Origin: Epiperipatus broadwayi
Lineage: Eukaryota > Onychophora > Udeonychophora > Euonychophora > Peripatidae
Assembly (NCBI GenBank): GCA_028023455.1
Contig: JAQFVV010000063.1
Location: 4,087,081-4,151,080 of the forward strand
Reading direction: 5' to 3'
DNA: 64,000 nucleotides
Position 1 is the first letter of the stretch, and every line of letters begins with the position of its first letter. Positions 35,861 to 49,307 of this stretch are shown here, one piece after another. Under the pieces are notes generated by a model, which saw only the letters and a list, made by a program, of their open reading frames with translations, was not told the origin of the DNA and did not search any database. Position numbers and translations under genes: made by a program.

Positions 35861-38800
35861 GTATAATATATTCTGATGTTTAAAGAATTAAAAATTTGTT
35901 GAGATAAATATTTGGTTTTAATTAAGGTGAATTAAAAAAAGTTATTGACTTTTTGTGTTGTTATCAAGATAAAGAAGAAAAAATTGATTAATTGTTGTTT
36001 TATTTAAATACAAGTATATTATGTATACTTTAAGAGTGGATGCAATTAGAGGAGATTTGAACTTAACTTTCATTCTGGTTCAGCATGAAATATTGTACCG
36101 GTCGGTTTTGTCTGTTCATATAACAAGATCTAGCATCTAGGCAAAAGTACCTCGAGTCCAATCATGCGCAAGATACATAAGTCAGGAACACTCACAAACT
36201 CTGCCCTATTTGCCTATTTTCCAGATCTACCAACTTATGAGCAACAATTCTGATGATACCGATCTAATTTATTTCTCACCGCCGGCATCCAAAGCCATCA
36301 AAAAGACTTATTTGAATTTATTCATGTATAGAATATTATTGTTAGCGAGATTCTATCATCTAGTAAATTAAACCTTTTATATAACATCAGATATTATTAA
36401 AATTCAATAAATGAAACAATGACTTTGATATGTAGAAATATATATAAGATTTATTAAGTTAACTTGAGATATATGTGATTGATTACATTATTTGTGTCAA
36501 AATACAAATAAAAATGGGTATTTATCTTTCTTAGACGACATTAACCTCTCTTACAATACTATAAAATGAGCATACTTATTCAAATTATGCTGCAATAACA
36601 AATAATTTATCACTTTGTTCTAATGTGGCTATTTATGTAAATAATTAACAGATTACATGGTATGCCTAAACTTTTAATAGCACTGGATTACAGTTATTTA
36701 AAGTTCTTTAAATCCACCATTAATATAATAACAGCACTCGAATCATTACATAAGATTATTGAGTTTGATGGCAAATGGTAATTATATTTGATTAATAAAA
36801 TGGTATTCGCATTTGCGAAATAAGAATGTATGTGGGAAGCTAATTTAGGAAACAATAATTGTGGCAGAAATAGTGCGTATGAAAGTATGAATGAAAATAT
36901 AAAAATGACAATCCATTTAGCATAATCATAACAGTATGATTTAGGAGTATTGATAGGCTTTAGTGAGAATGAAATATGGGAGAGCAGTACGTGTATGATG
37001 GCAATGAAGATATCCATTCTAAGATCCAAGAAGGTGTTTCAGTTTATGGATAAAGAAGGTGACTCTCTGCAAACATTGGCAGAGTTGGGTCACAAAAATG
37101 AAGAATGCTCTTTATTGAATTGCCATAGGCTGGACTTTTGCCAGAGCGGACCCTATGCAATAATATCTAGCACTGAAGAAGTCCCAAGGGGTTTGCAAAC
37201 CTTGTCCTTGGAATTGGAAGTAAAAATAGACATGATTCAGGTTTTTCGATACACCCAGGAAACGAAGCACAAATATATATAAAACTAAAGGCCAGTATAC
37301 ATGTAACGCTTGAATTAATATAAATATATAAACTTAAAACTAAGAAATAAAGAATTATCATCTATCTTTATTGATAAAGACCCAGCGTACCGGTACTATG
37401 TGGATATGGGAAAAGTAAAATTAAAGCTAATATAATAGCTCATAGAACTAGAGGATTCTCCCCTCTCTTTTATTACTATAAATTACACATAAAACTTCCC
37501 ACAATGTATAACTACTACAAATCTTTGGTTTTAAGTGCTTTCATAAATACCTTACATATTATTAGATATATATAAAGTAGGTTGTGGTTAATAATTTCAA
37601 GAAAATAATATTGATTTAATATTGCTTTCATTGACTTTTTTTAGTTTTTCTCCTGGTCATAAATTAGCCCATTTTATACTATGCTCCAGTATTTGTGGAA
37701 TGCTTTCCTGATTGGTCACTGCTAATCATCCTCTAATATAATTTTTAAAAGAATTTCTACATAAGCTTTACCCATTGTGCTGAAAGATGCCATTGTTAGA
37801 TAACATGTATTCAAACTGAAATTAATTTGATAAAAAATGTTCATGACAAAAGTAAATCAATTAGTTTAGTTTCTAATTTTGATTTTAGAGAAACTTTTAA
37901 TTAAAGTTATTTTAGAAGATTAAACAAGATTAAGTTTCTCATCGTTAATTGTTTTTGACCAATGACAATTGCATCTTCCGTCTTGGATTTAAAAAGAAAA
38001 GTATAGTTTAATAGCAAAAATAATTTAAAAGACAAAATTTTATAGAATGACATATAACAAACTTTTTCTAGTAAATATTTGCTTAATAGGTTTGTCTCCA
38101 CAATATCTATATATATCTGAGCCACAATTACTAAATAATTACTATAACTTTAATAAATATAAAAAATACAGAAAATATATATTTTGATATTATAAGTTTG
38201 TTACAATTAATCCTCCGTTACGTATTGCATATACGTATTCCCCCTTTCAATACTATATTATTTTTCTTTTTGGGGGGTGTTTAAATTCAGATATCTATGC
38301 ATATATCTTCATTAAGAAGTATTTTAGTTAATATATCAAAAAATTGTGTTAGTGAGAAGAATATATATGCAAGAATAGGGTTTGAATTTGGCTTGGTAGC
38401 AGAAGATTTGAGGTGGGCTGTGAAGCACAATCTGAATTTCAGATTCCGCTTCAATATGTACATTGGAAATCATTTATTTTTTTCACATGTGGTCATGTGT
38501 GCCACATGTATAAGATGGAGTAGATGATTAAAGCGAGCTTGAAAGTCTGATTTATATCCCCTCTAACTGTTGTTTTTCAAATTCCATAACACAGTATAAA
38601 GAGTGAATTTAAAAGATCATTATAAGTAACATCACATCTGTATTTTTGTGAAGTTGTAACTGAAGGCAAGGTGCAGAGTCCAAGAACTGCTGCTAATGTC
38701 ACATTTTGAATTCATATGGAAGTAAGGACCTGCTTTTTGTGTTTCACAGCCCATACTGCATATTAGATGGCATGCTGGAAGTATACCAAATTATAGACAA

Positions 38801-39599
38801 CCGAATTTCAACAGTTACTTGATTTATACCTTTCTCAAAAATGTAAATAGAATGGTCTACTGTTTTAGAAAATGACAGCTTACCAAGAGATTCCAGTAAC
38901 AGGCCAGCATACCAGAAAAAAAGTATGCTATAGTTTATATATACATTTTTATCTATATGCAAAGAAGCACAAATGTATAATTATTGCCAATCATATAAAG
39001 ATTGCCCATGCTGATATTTATTTCATGAAGGATGATATTAAGCATTGATGGAAGAAATTACCTGGTTTTAAAGATAAATAATTTTTGACTAAATTATTCA
39101 ATTAAAAATAAAATAACAAGAGATAAAAATAATGGATTATTTCCAGTTTTATTTATTAAAAGAGAAACCCAGAAATTTTTTATGTTGGAGATGAAAAACA
39201 AAGGAACTTACTAGCAATTTTTTAAAGACATTTACAATTAAAAGTTACTTGAAAAAGAAAAAAAAAAGGAAACTTTTGTGAAGGACTTTTTTCAATAAGG
39301 GAAAACTTTATTTAGTCTTTTAAAATATGTTCAGTAAAAATAATTACAGTTAGTAATAAAAATATTGTATTTAATAAATTTATTTAGTAACTAATGAAAT
39401 ATCATTAGGATATAAACATTAGTGCATGCACATAAATTTGAATGGGTACCCATATATATTGAAATCAGTCAGCAACTACATATAAAAATGAATTTTTATT
39501 ATTAGTTTATAACAATTCAAAGATGTTAATGTTAAATTATTACAAAGCACATCTGTGTGCTTATATAAATGCATGTAAAGTAACCATATATATATATAT
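35861..39599. other. Non-coding sequence; no supported gene
   Basis: Overlapping opposite-strand open frames occur at 36694-37029 (minus, 111 codons) and 36950-37282 (plus, 110 codons). Neither has a domain I recognise, and they overlap, so at most one could be real. A short inverted pair around GGGCTGTGAAGCACAA (38412-38432 against 38734-38755) is present. The 39420-39590 part carries a short repeat shared with 46275-46410 (ACATCTGTGTGCTTATATA; TTGAAATCAGTCA). Confidence 0.4.
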
Positions 39600-41291
39600 T
39601 GTACCGGGTTCGAATGTGTCCTCAAAACACTGGCCTCTTAGGCAGAGAAGAACATACTCGGAGAGTATGTATGCCCAAACGATAGCTATAAAGTATATAA
39701 CTAGCATTACATTTCCAGGACATAACTTCTTCTTGACTGTTGAGTTCAACACCAAGTTCAAAGTACTTTTTTGTTTCGGGTAGACATGGGTGGCAGCTAT
39801 CTATTCAAGGATGAATAAATAACACACTTTGGACAATGGCCACTAACTCAACGCCTACGTATCCACAACTAGCTCAGTTGTTTGTAGTCACTAATAGATT
39901 AAACATAATTAGTGGTTAAAAAAATTGATAAAAGAATTGTAAAAGGAATTTATAAAAAGAATTGACCGACAAATAAAGTTTAATTTTAAAGACAATTTAT
40001 TAACTAACATTAAAAACATCATCATATTTTTTTTAACTAATATAACATACGCACATTTTAAATTAACACATTATGATATATATCTTATGAAAGCATAAAT
40101 AATATTTGACATCAATAAATTATCTCACATTCACAAACATGCACATCAATAGTTCATCTTATGCATACTTAATAGAGTTCAAATTATTTGTCTCTGGAGG
40201 CTTTACGAATTAATGCAATGCAATGGCTATTATAGAATAAACGAAATAAGCAAATGTTTTACCTAGGATTTTGAATGTAGACATAGAATTTTGTTCTCTT
40301 TGGTTGCTGCTTTCGGTGAGGATATTTCCATTACAAATACTTCCAGTCGGCTGGGACGTTTCCTTGATTAGTTTCCTTATTATTCATGATTATTACTATT
40401 GGAGACAATTAGATATTGACGGAGATTTCCAAATTGTTAAGCTGACATTATTTCACGGGCAGATCTGGCTGTTTTCATCGGACATTTAGGCTGTGGAGAA
40501 ACGCGTGTTCCTAAAAGCTGCTCAACACTGCATTTTTTTGTTTCTGGATACAATTAACTTAACTGATTGAAATTAACTGACTCAATTGATTTGTGAATTG
40601 AACTCAACATCCAATAAAATTTTACTATTTATACCTACGACGTGTTGTTCTTGTAATATCCTCCGGCAAAATCTGTTGTCGAAATTCCAGTGATAATCCT
40701 TTGACAATGTGTTTTGGAAGATTGCTTAATTAGTAATAACCATGCAAAACATATTGTTTTATATTTTAATTAATATCTAATCCTTTGGAGACAAGCTTTT
40801 TAATCCTGTAGTTTTATATTTTAATTAATAGCCATTGCCGTGTTTTTTTAATGATAATCTTCTTTAACTTTCATTTATTTATAATAACATTTATTACGCA
40901 TACATTTATTCTATTATTGACAATCGCACATATATACGCACATATATTACTAGTTTTAAGATTTTTTTTTTTTAATTTGAATGAAAAGAGATTTGTATTT
41001 TTTAAACTTTAAATTATTTATATTTTACAAATACTAATAAGAAAACTCTTTATTTCCTTTTTATAAACCTTTAGTTTATCTTTTCTAATGAAACAACCCT
41101 CCTCCCTTCTTATTAATTAATTGTAGCTTTTTATTCCAAAACTAAAGATGGAAAACTATTTGATTCATATCTTTTTCGAAAACAAACTGTAATAAACTCT
41201 TAAACATTTAATTTTACGTTTTTCTTTTACGAAAGATTATTTTAATAATTTTTTAGATAAAATTATATGTGCCAATTTCAATATTGGTACA
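39600..41291 (+). mobile_element. Probable solo LTR, TGTACC...GGTACA, inside a (TA)n tract
   Basis: The 1692-bp segment begins TGTACCGGGTTCGAA right after a TA run (ACCATATATATATATAT). It ends AATATTGGTACA right before another TA run (ATATATATATAT). The ends form a 6-bp inverted repeat with TG...CA termini, and the flanking TA sequence allows a target duplication. AATAAA occurs at about 40613. No pol sequence is attached, so if it is an LTR, the internal part was lost by LTR-LTR recombination. Its length is similar to the copy B LTR, but I do not see strong sequence identity. The 72- and 86-codon frames inside are not recognisable. Confidence 0.6.
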
Positions 41292-44200
41292 ATATATATA
41301 TATTCAAATTAATGATCCAGGTATTTAAAAAAAAATAAAGAAGTTTGTTGATCTTATTTGATTTTTCTTTTGCTTGATAGATAGATAATGGAAGATCTTG
41401 GAAATACAGATTTAAATTGATCACCATGGCAACCTAAAGCTTTTAAATAGAATTGTTTACTGTTGATTCTAGCTTTAAAATAATAAATTCACTATAATCA
41501 AACTCAGGAAAAACATATAGGTAAATAAATAAATTTTGAAAATAATTCAGTACAATATAAGTTTACTTAAATAGGATCGATATTTTTACATATTTCATGT
41601 ATATTAATGCAGTCACCATAGTAACATTATTACATATAGTTCAATGTTTTTGTGTTGTATATTTGTTTATAAATTAATTTTAAAAAAAAATAATATTATT
41701 AAAAATATATATATATGTAAATTATTAGTGTTTATAAAATAAATAAAGGTTGTTATGTCAATTTTGTATTTTGGTTTACAAATAATAGGAAAAACCTAAT
41801 CGAATTTGGATTTAATTTCCGTGTATCCATTTTCTCCAAACTTACATTGTACTTGAATGCCGGGCGGGAAAATTTGCTCTGTTGTATCGTTTGGCATTGA
41901 GGTTTATTGGAGTAATATTCAGTGGTTGTTATGATACCAGAACGCCAGAAAGAGAACACATAAATAGCAGCCAACAGACTATAAGAGAAGCTATCGTCTT
42001 TTTGTAATTGAAACGGATGGACCTATTTTCTGTGTTTTTACAAATAAAAGTTTTTCAATAATTTTTTTTTGTGTTAAACCATAAAACATGAAAAAATAAG
42101 CTTAAATTATCTGTCCGTTCAATCAGTTGAAGGGGCAGTTGTGAAGGATTTCCAAGGGAACGATAACAAAATGTAAAAAAAAAAAAAAGAACCTATAAAA
42201 AAAAAAAATGCTTTATATAAAAATCGGCTATTTTAGTTTTAAAAACAAAGATATTTCTGGTTTAACGTTTGATGTATAACCACTGTTGGATTTGGATTGA
42301 TATCGTGTCATGAGCAAAGGAACACAAGATCAACTGGATTAATTCACATCATAAAAAAAGGCTAATTAAATTGCACTCTCCTCTCTGGAAAAGAAAAAGG
42401 ACTGTTAGTGAAGCACTATAAAGTTCAAATTATTATTTCTGAGAAATAAACTTCTCTTTGCATCATAAAAACTGAAGTCAGTCAATGGACAAATAAATAG
42501 TGAACGGACAGACTCTTATATATATGATATGGTATGATTTTTTTTTATATAAAAATGTGCGCATAATAATTTTTTTTACATGTATTTGAAAAGGATGTGT
42601 ATTTTATTTAAATTATCTTTAAGAGTAATATAATTTATTAAATGAAAATGATCGGAGAGATTCAAATATATCATATGATTTCATATTCATTTATCGGTTA
42701 TTATTTTGATAAACAAATAGACTTCGATCCCATCCTATTTCATATCTTTGGTATCTGTTATATATAAATTTTTCAGTAAAATATCCAAAAGTCTCTCCAT
42801 TCATTCATTCATTTTTTTTTTATGTCGTTATTGTTGTCGCAACACATTTAGAGATACACATAGTAATTTTATCATTTTTATTTAGTCAATCAATCTGAAA
42901 TATAAAGTAATTTCCAATGTATTTTATAATTAATCTTGCCAATTTTTTTTTATATAATCCAATAAATTGAGTTAATTTAAATACCAAGACTACGCTTAAT
43001 TATTTTATTTTATTTGGATTGCATAAGATGTCTAGCTATTTAAATAGCAAGGTTCAAACCCAGCTTGGTAAGTGAGCTAGAATATAAGATATGGTATGTT
43101 TTGCTTATTAGTATTTTATTTTATTCCCTTATGAATTTTATATTTATATTTGCATTCGAATATTATATATATTATCATTTATCTTAGTTAATATTACAAA
43201 GTCAATCATTTCATGTTTGTCTGATTCCGTCATAAAAATCTAAATAGATCGTGCTTTATCGTTGGTTCAGAATAACTTGTCTTAGATATTTTTCTTAAAC
43301 TTCTATAAAATGAAGAGAACAAACTTCATTGACCGGTTTAATTGAATATTGTTTTGATTTGTATAAATATCAATTATAATCATATATTTTAATCATTGCC
43401 AACCAATTTTATATTCAATTGTTTAAAGATTCAAATAAATAATACTAATATTCATAGGTGAATAAACATCCAATAGAAACTTAATATCTCTTTTATATAA
43501 TGTGGTTGGACATTGTAGAGTTGGAAATGAGCTAATAGAGTGTTGATAATAAATTCCAGTGAAGTATTCTATTTTAACACATAAACGAAGCAATAAATAA
43601 GTATCACTTTATTGGAAGATATGAATAAATTATTTATATATTACTTTATAGCTTCTTATTAAACTAGACGCAGATTAATTTGTTTAACTTTTAAAGGAGT
43701 GCATAGGTTTTCAAAGTGTTTATAAAATGATATAAAAACTAGTTGATTTCAATAGAAAATTATTAATTAAATATTAGAGTAAAAGAATTGTGTATCGCTT
43801 ATTGACACGAATTTAGCGTTTATTAAACTAGATATATATTTGAGTCAAGTATTATTTTGTTTTGATATTTAAATAGTGTCTATATGTAAAAATGTTTTGT
43901 AAAATACAATTATAGGTATTTAGAAGCTTATCCGTTAAGATAAAATGCAGCATCATTAAATAATGAAATAGATTTACATTACTACAATAATAATAGTTTA
44001 ATAAAATATATATTGAAATCTGCTTTAGTTATCAATTGGATTTGATTTTCGCTAGATTGCTAATCAAGTAGTTAGCCTAATTGTATATTATTGTCTAGGG
44101 CAATAGTAGATGGTTTCGTTGCTCAGTGCAGTGTACTTTGTAATGTGATGGATTTGTTGATGTCTGGAGCAGATAATCTCTTTATTCTTTCGTTTACATA

Positions 44201-44570
44201 TAGCTTAAACAAATTAGACTTTAAGAGAGATTATTTGTGCTTTGTGATGGTTTATTATATAATGGCTACCCGATTGAGCTAGACGAGATTAATTTAAATT
44301 AGATTTTAGGTTTTTCATCAGATCAGATTACTCATTCTACCCAACACCAGCATTGATCAAATTCCATCAGTTACAATATATAAATCTGTCATCGACCTCA
44401 TGTATGTTAAAAATTAATTATTTATGTATTATTAAAATGATTTTAATGATTGTATAATTTAAATATATTAACCCTCCTGTACTCTGACAGATTTCTTTGT
44501 TCTCACAACATTTAAGCTTTCAACTTTCATTTAATATTAAATAGTACTCTGGTATTAGATCTGCAACACA
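41292..44570. other. AT-rich non-coding sequence
   Basis: No supported gene. On the minus strand an open frame runs from about 42025 to 41753. It contains LLAAIYVFSFWRSGIITTTE and ends next to a GTTTTT that might be a donor. It has a hydrophobic segment but no ATG at its start and no recognised family, so it is only noted. The remainder is AT-rich with no structure I could identify. Confidence 0.4.
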
Positions 44571-44755
44571 GAGCATGTATTAGACATACTGCATCTTTTC
44601 ATATTTGTATCAATCTGCTGATAGCTTTGTAATCTTGTGATCTGACCAAAAGAACATGTACATGGATCTTGTACATGATATTTTGGCAAGATTTACAAAG
44701 TTAGCGAGAGATTGATATGAATGTGAAAAGATGCAGTAGGTCTATTACATACTCC
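44571..44755. mobile_element. Short foldback/MITE-like hairpin
   Basis: The left arm about 44571-44668 and right arm about 44669-44755 are imperfect complements. The left has ACTGCATCTTTTCATATTTG, the right AATGTGAAAAGATGCAGTAG; the apex is around GTACATGGATCTTGTACATG. Arms diverge noticeably, so the element is old. There is no ORF. Confidence 0.65.
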
Positions 44756-47700
44756 ATGGTGCTGGATGAAACATAACTAAAAGTAAAAAATAATAAACAT
44801 CATTTTCAACAAGAAATGTATGATTTTGAACAAGAAATTGAAATATGTATGACTTTCATACTAACAACATTTTAGAACAGCATTTGAAATTAAAAAAAAA
44901 GTGATTTGCGATCTTAATGAAATGACACCATTACACAAAAAAATTGTTACTTTAAATACACACTAAAGAAACAGTAAATGATTTTGATTTTAAATAATAT
45001 TTATAAAAACACATTAACTATATGTGTAATATATAGCAGAAATTGTCACCTTGAAACAAGATTTTAGAAATACTATTACCACAGAAAATGGAGTTGTCTT
45101 CTAAAAATTTTCCCTCTGAAAATGTGGCATGTGATTGCAGAGTATACTGGGATTTTCAACAAAAATGCTAATAAATCTATTTTTTTTATAAACAACTCAA
45201 ACAAAAAAAATTAATTATGAGATTTTTACTACGTTTTTATTTCGGTGGAACCATTTCTTTTGTTTCATTAAGTATGGCAAAAAGAAATCTAGACAATAAC
45301 TGAAAATGTTGAAGCATTACAAAAAAAAAAGATCGCTTTGATTATTCACATGTATACTTGCAGGGTTTATTTCTTTTCAATTTGATGTCATCACGATATT
45401 TATTGTGGGTGTGAAAAAGCCTCTTATCTCTCCTACATTGCAGATCCAATATCAAAGTACCTATTTAACCATTATTATTTATTAGAATATAATAAATTTG
45501 ACCTCTTTCGATAGATATATTTGTTTAGAAATAAATTTTAAAAAATCAGATTTGATTTCTGGAATTATTTTAAAAATTATATTTTAGTGAAATCCAAATG
45601 CTGTCATGGCATTAAATTTCAGGTGGAGCTTATTCAATTTGCAAAATGAATGAAATCTTCTTTGTTTTATGTTTGATTTAAAAATCAGAACAATTTTTTT
45701 TAATAACTATGAAATTATCAATTTATGCTTTAAAAGTTTAGAATTTTTATAACATTGCATAAATATTATAACAATTTTTTGAGTGATTTCATTTTTAGAA
45801 AGCTGTCTTTTTCCGTAACTGTAATCTCTATAGTAACAATATTCAGAAAAAAAAATTATTTTATATTTAAGAATAAAACGTCTGTAAAAAATAAATATGT
45901 AATATTATTTATATTTGATTTTTAATAATTATTACACAATTAAGATGCAAATATAATCGTAAACTTTCAAAGAAATCCAGTTTTTAGATGGTCATAATAT
46001 TTTCTCAATGATCATAATATTTCTGTGAAATATACTTTGCAAAGTTTGTGGTCACTGAATAAACAATGTTTACTCATCATTGTGGGGTTTCAATTTTTTT
46101 GAAATACTAATTGTTCAATTTTCCCTGCCATCTATTGATTTTTTTTTTGTAATTAAAATAACTGAACTTGAATTTTAAAGCCATAAAAAAATGTTTGGCA
46201 AAATTGTCACCAGGAAAAAGAAAAACAAATTTAATTGCTAGAAATCTCATACAAAGCTTGTCCTTGGGGATAAATAGGAAGGTTAAACTACATCTGTGTA
46301 CTTATATAGATGCATGTAATGTAAATATATATTAAAATCAGTCATACTTTGTGAAATAAAATGAATTAGTTTATTCTAGACAGGCATGACTGTGTGCTTA
46401 CATATAGGTGTATTTTTAGTAAAACTATTGAGATATTGTAAATTACAATGTGATAGCATATATTCTTGTAACAATATAATAGCATTTTTTTTGTATCTTA
46501 AGGAATATCAGAATGCTGAATTTATTATATTTGCTTAAGCTATTCCAATGAATTTATTTAATTTTAAAATAGTTTTAAAATATTGTTTTATTTATTTATT
46601 TTTTGTTAATAGCAACTACTATAGAGCTCTTGCTCACTGAGCTGGATTTGTGTATAATGATCAGTTATATGATTTGGGGTTTAAGTTTAGTTTTATCAAC
46701 ATTCAGTTGATGATGATTTCATTACTTTTCTAATGCTCTATAGTGCAATGGTATATTTTTTAAAGTCCATGCATGAAATTTTATTTTAGTATTAATTAAA
46801 ATTTAAGTTTATAGTTACCCAGTACATTAATGAGACCAAATGGCTGGAGCATTGATGATAATCAGCATGTTTTTGTATCCCACCATTATTTTTTAATTGT
46901 TATATTCTGATGGTTTAACACTTAAGTTTGTGCATCCAAATTATTGTTAGTATAATCTCTCAAGTTTGCCAAGAGCCTGGTCTCCAGGGGACCACTTTCT
47001 TATTCAGTCATAAGATTGACTGTTGATTTTATTTTTTTGATCATTCAGGATGATGAATTATTATTCTCTGTAATGCTGGTGAACTTATAGTTAGTCTTGT
47101 TTTTCCTGATCTCTCATGCTCATTCCTAATTATATTTTCATGTTTCTTGTATTTTTAATTTGATTAATATATTAACTGGAGTTGATGATGATTCTCCTCA
47201 TCCCAAGTTCACTTCGGATTTCTATCCATTACAAATGGCTACCCTACCAAGGGCCTGATAATGATCATGTATTAGAGGCCATTATTATAAAATTGACACT
47301 CAACGTGATCTCAAATATAACCACATTTGAGAAAGAAAAAAAGTATGTAATTTTTGCAAAAGTAATATAACAAAAAAAATATTGTGAAATGTGACAAGAG
47401 TATTGGTGATTAAGTTATAAAATAGCGATGAATGTATATTTAATAGGTTCATATTTAGTGTTGAATAGAAATCCATGATTTTGGAAATTGTATTGTTTTT
47501 TTTTTTACCATTGGACTTTGTTTAGCTGTACTTTCCATTTTGATGATGGATGGATTTTGTCATTGGCTTGAGGAGACAATGTTTTGATGCAATTCCAACA
47601 TAGGTGCTATCTGAGGCATTGCTCCAACCCACTTTTTGATTTCCTGTTGTTTATCATGGGCACTTAACCTGCCATGACCCCAGCCTCTAAGTCCCCAAGA

Positions 47701-48072
47701 AGAGAAGCAAGGCATAGCTTTGTATTTTCCAGCCCCTAACCCTCAAAGGAGCAGGGATTTGCAAAGATGTTTGCACTTTTATTTCAAATTAAGGGTAGTA
47801 ATAGTTTATAGTCTCAATAAATTGAGGTAGGTTTCTAGGTATTCATGCTGCATTGTGTATTTATAGTTCACTGGCTTAATTCTTTATCTCAAGATTGCAG
47901 ATTACTATTCATTTTGTTAGTTATCATATATATGCCTGTCAAGTCTCTAAAACAAATTGATGAGTACATCAATTGAGGTATGAATTCTGTTTTAATTATA
48001 CATGTTCAAAATATTGTTAGGTTGATATTTCATTTCTTTTCTCATGAGATGGGATATAAGACAGTTATGTAT
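44756..48072. other. AT-rich non-coding sequence
   Basis: No gene is recognised. A short repeat at 46275-46410 is shared with 39420-39590 (ACATCTGTGTACTTATATAG followed by GCATGTAATGTAA). A somewhat GC-richer stretch at 47.6-47.77 kb (CCTAACCCTCAAAGGAGCAG) has no recognisable coding content on either strand. Confidence 0.45.
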
Positions 48073-48375
48073 CTCATGGCATACAACTATATCGTATGTG
48101 TATGTATAAAGTTGAAAAAAAGAAAAAATTTTGGTACATATTTATTATATTACACTGGAATAACAATTAAGATTTAAATAATAATTTTAAAATTAAATAA
48201 AATTATTATACACTAAATATTTAAAAGGTCTATTTAATGTTTTATTCTGATTTTGATAATTAACAAAGAAATCTAAAATTAAAAAAGAAATCTAAAACAA
48301 ACTTGTTTCGTGTTATAATAGATAATACCAATAATTATAAAATTCCTCTATCTAATTTAATAATTAGATTAAGAT
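48073..48375. repeat. Dispersed repeat family R, member 2 (uninterrupted)
   Basis: This segment is continuous with, and colinear to, the two flanks of the 34757-35544 foldback: CTCATGGCATACAACTAT ... AAAAAATTTTGGTACATATT ... TATTACACTGGAATAACA ... AATTATAAAATTCCTCTAT. It serves as a natural empty-site comparison for that insertion. Confidence 0.75.
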
Positions 48376-48427
48376 TTATTTATTTTTAAACTAAAATGAT
48401 AGTTAATGAATTAACATTTTACTATGC

Positions 48428-48861
<434 letters not shown>

Positions 48862-49146
48862 CTTTTGTGTAAATATAGTGTATAATAATTATATTTTACT
48901 TTAATGCAATTTTCTTTTAAAAAAATATTATTTTAATTTTTATAGTTGACATTCTAGTTTAAAAAAAAAGACAGAAGGAAGAGAGATAGAGTGAGAAAAA
49001 TAGTACTCTACAAATGAGTTTTGGACAACTATACAAAACAACCTGAAAACTATAAATACATTTACAGTTAGAACATGTTAACCCATTTTTCTATTTGTTT
49101 GATGTTTTATGATATAAAATCCAGAATCTAAGCTCTTGTTTTTAAT
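48862..49146. other. AT-rich flank of the microsatellite
   Basis: Nothing coding was seen. Around 49013-49065 a segment related to 32436-32490 occurs. Confidence 0.4.
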
Positions 49147-49307
49147 CAATTGAAAATTAAAAATTCCACCATCAAATCTGCATTGTATCTTGATCCCTAT
49201 TTGATTAAGCCACCTATAAATAATTCAAAGACCACTATCATAAAAATTAAAAATAGTGTTGGAGTACATACACATTCTTGTTTAGCACCAATTTTCATTT
49301 GAACTGC
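49147..49307 (-). pseudogene. LINE reverse-transcriptase scrap (RTE-like)
   Basis: On the minus strand, one frame reads QMKIGAKQECVCTPTLFLIF. This resembles the RT motif of RTE/BovB-type LINEs (a GTKQGC-type motif followed by aPTLF). After a frame change, a second block GIKIQCRFDGGIFNFQLIK resembles the conserved R-x-D-G-x-hydrophobic-FN segment that follows it in that clade. The Gly-Cys of the usual QGC reads Glu-Cys. It is a ~160-bp relic, with nothing further recognised on either side. The clade assignment is from memory of motif order and is tentative. Confidence 0.6.

Noticed and set aside
36694-37282. Two overlapping ~110-codon ORFs on opposite strands
   Set aside because: They overlap, show no recognisable domain, and the minus-strand one is a composition-driven hydrophobic string. 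Frames of this size are expected by chance in AT-rich DNA.
39600-39640. tRNA/SINE B-box-like GGTTCGAAT
   Set aside because: No A box at the correct distance and no clover-leaf can be drawn; it lies at the start of the probable LTR.
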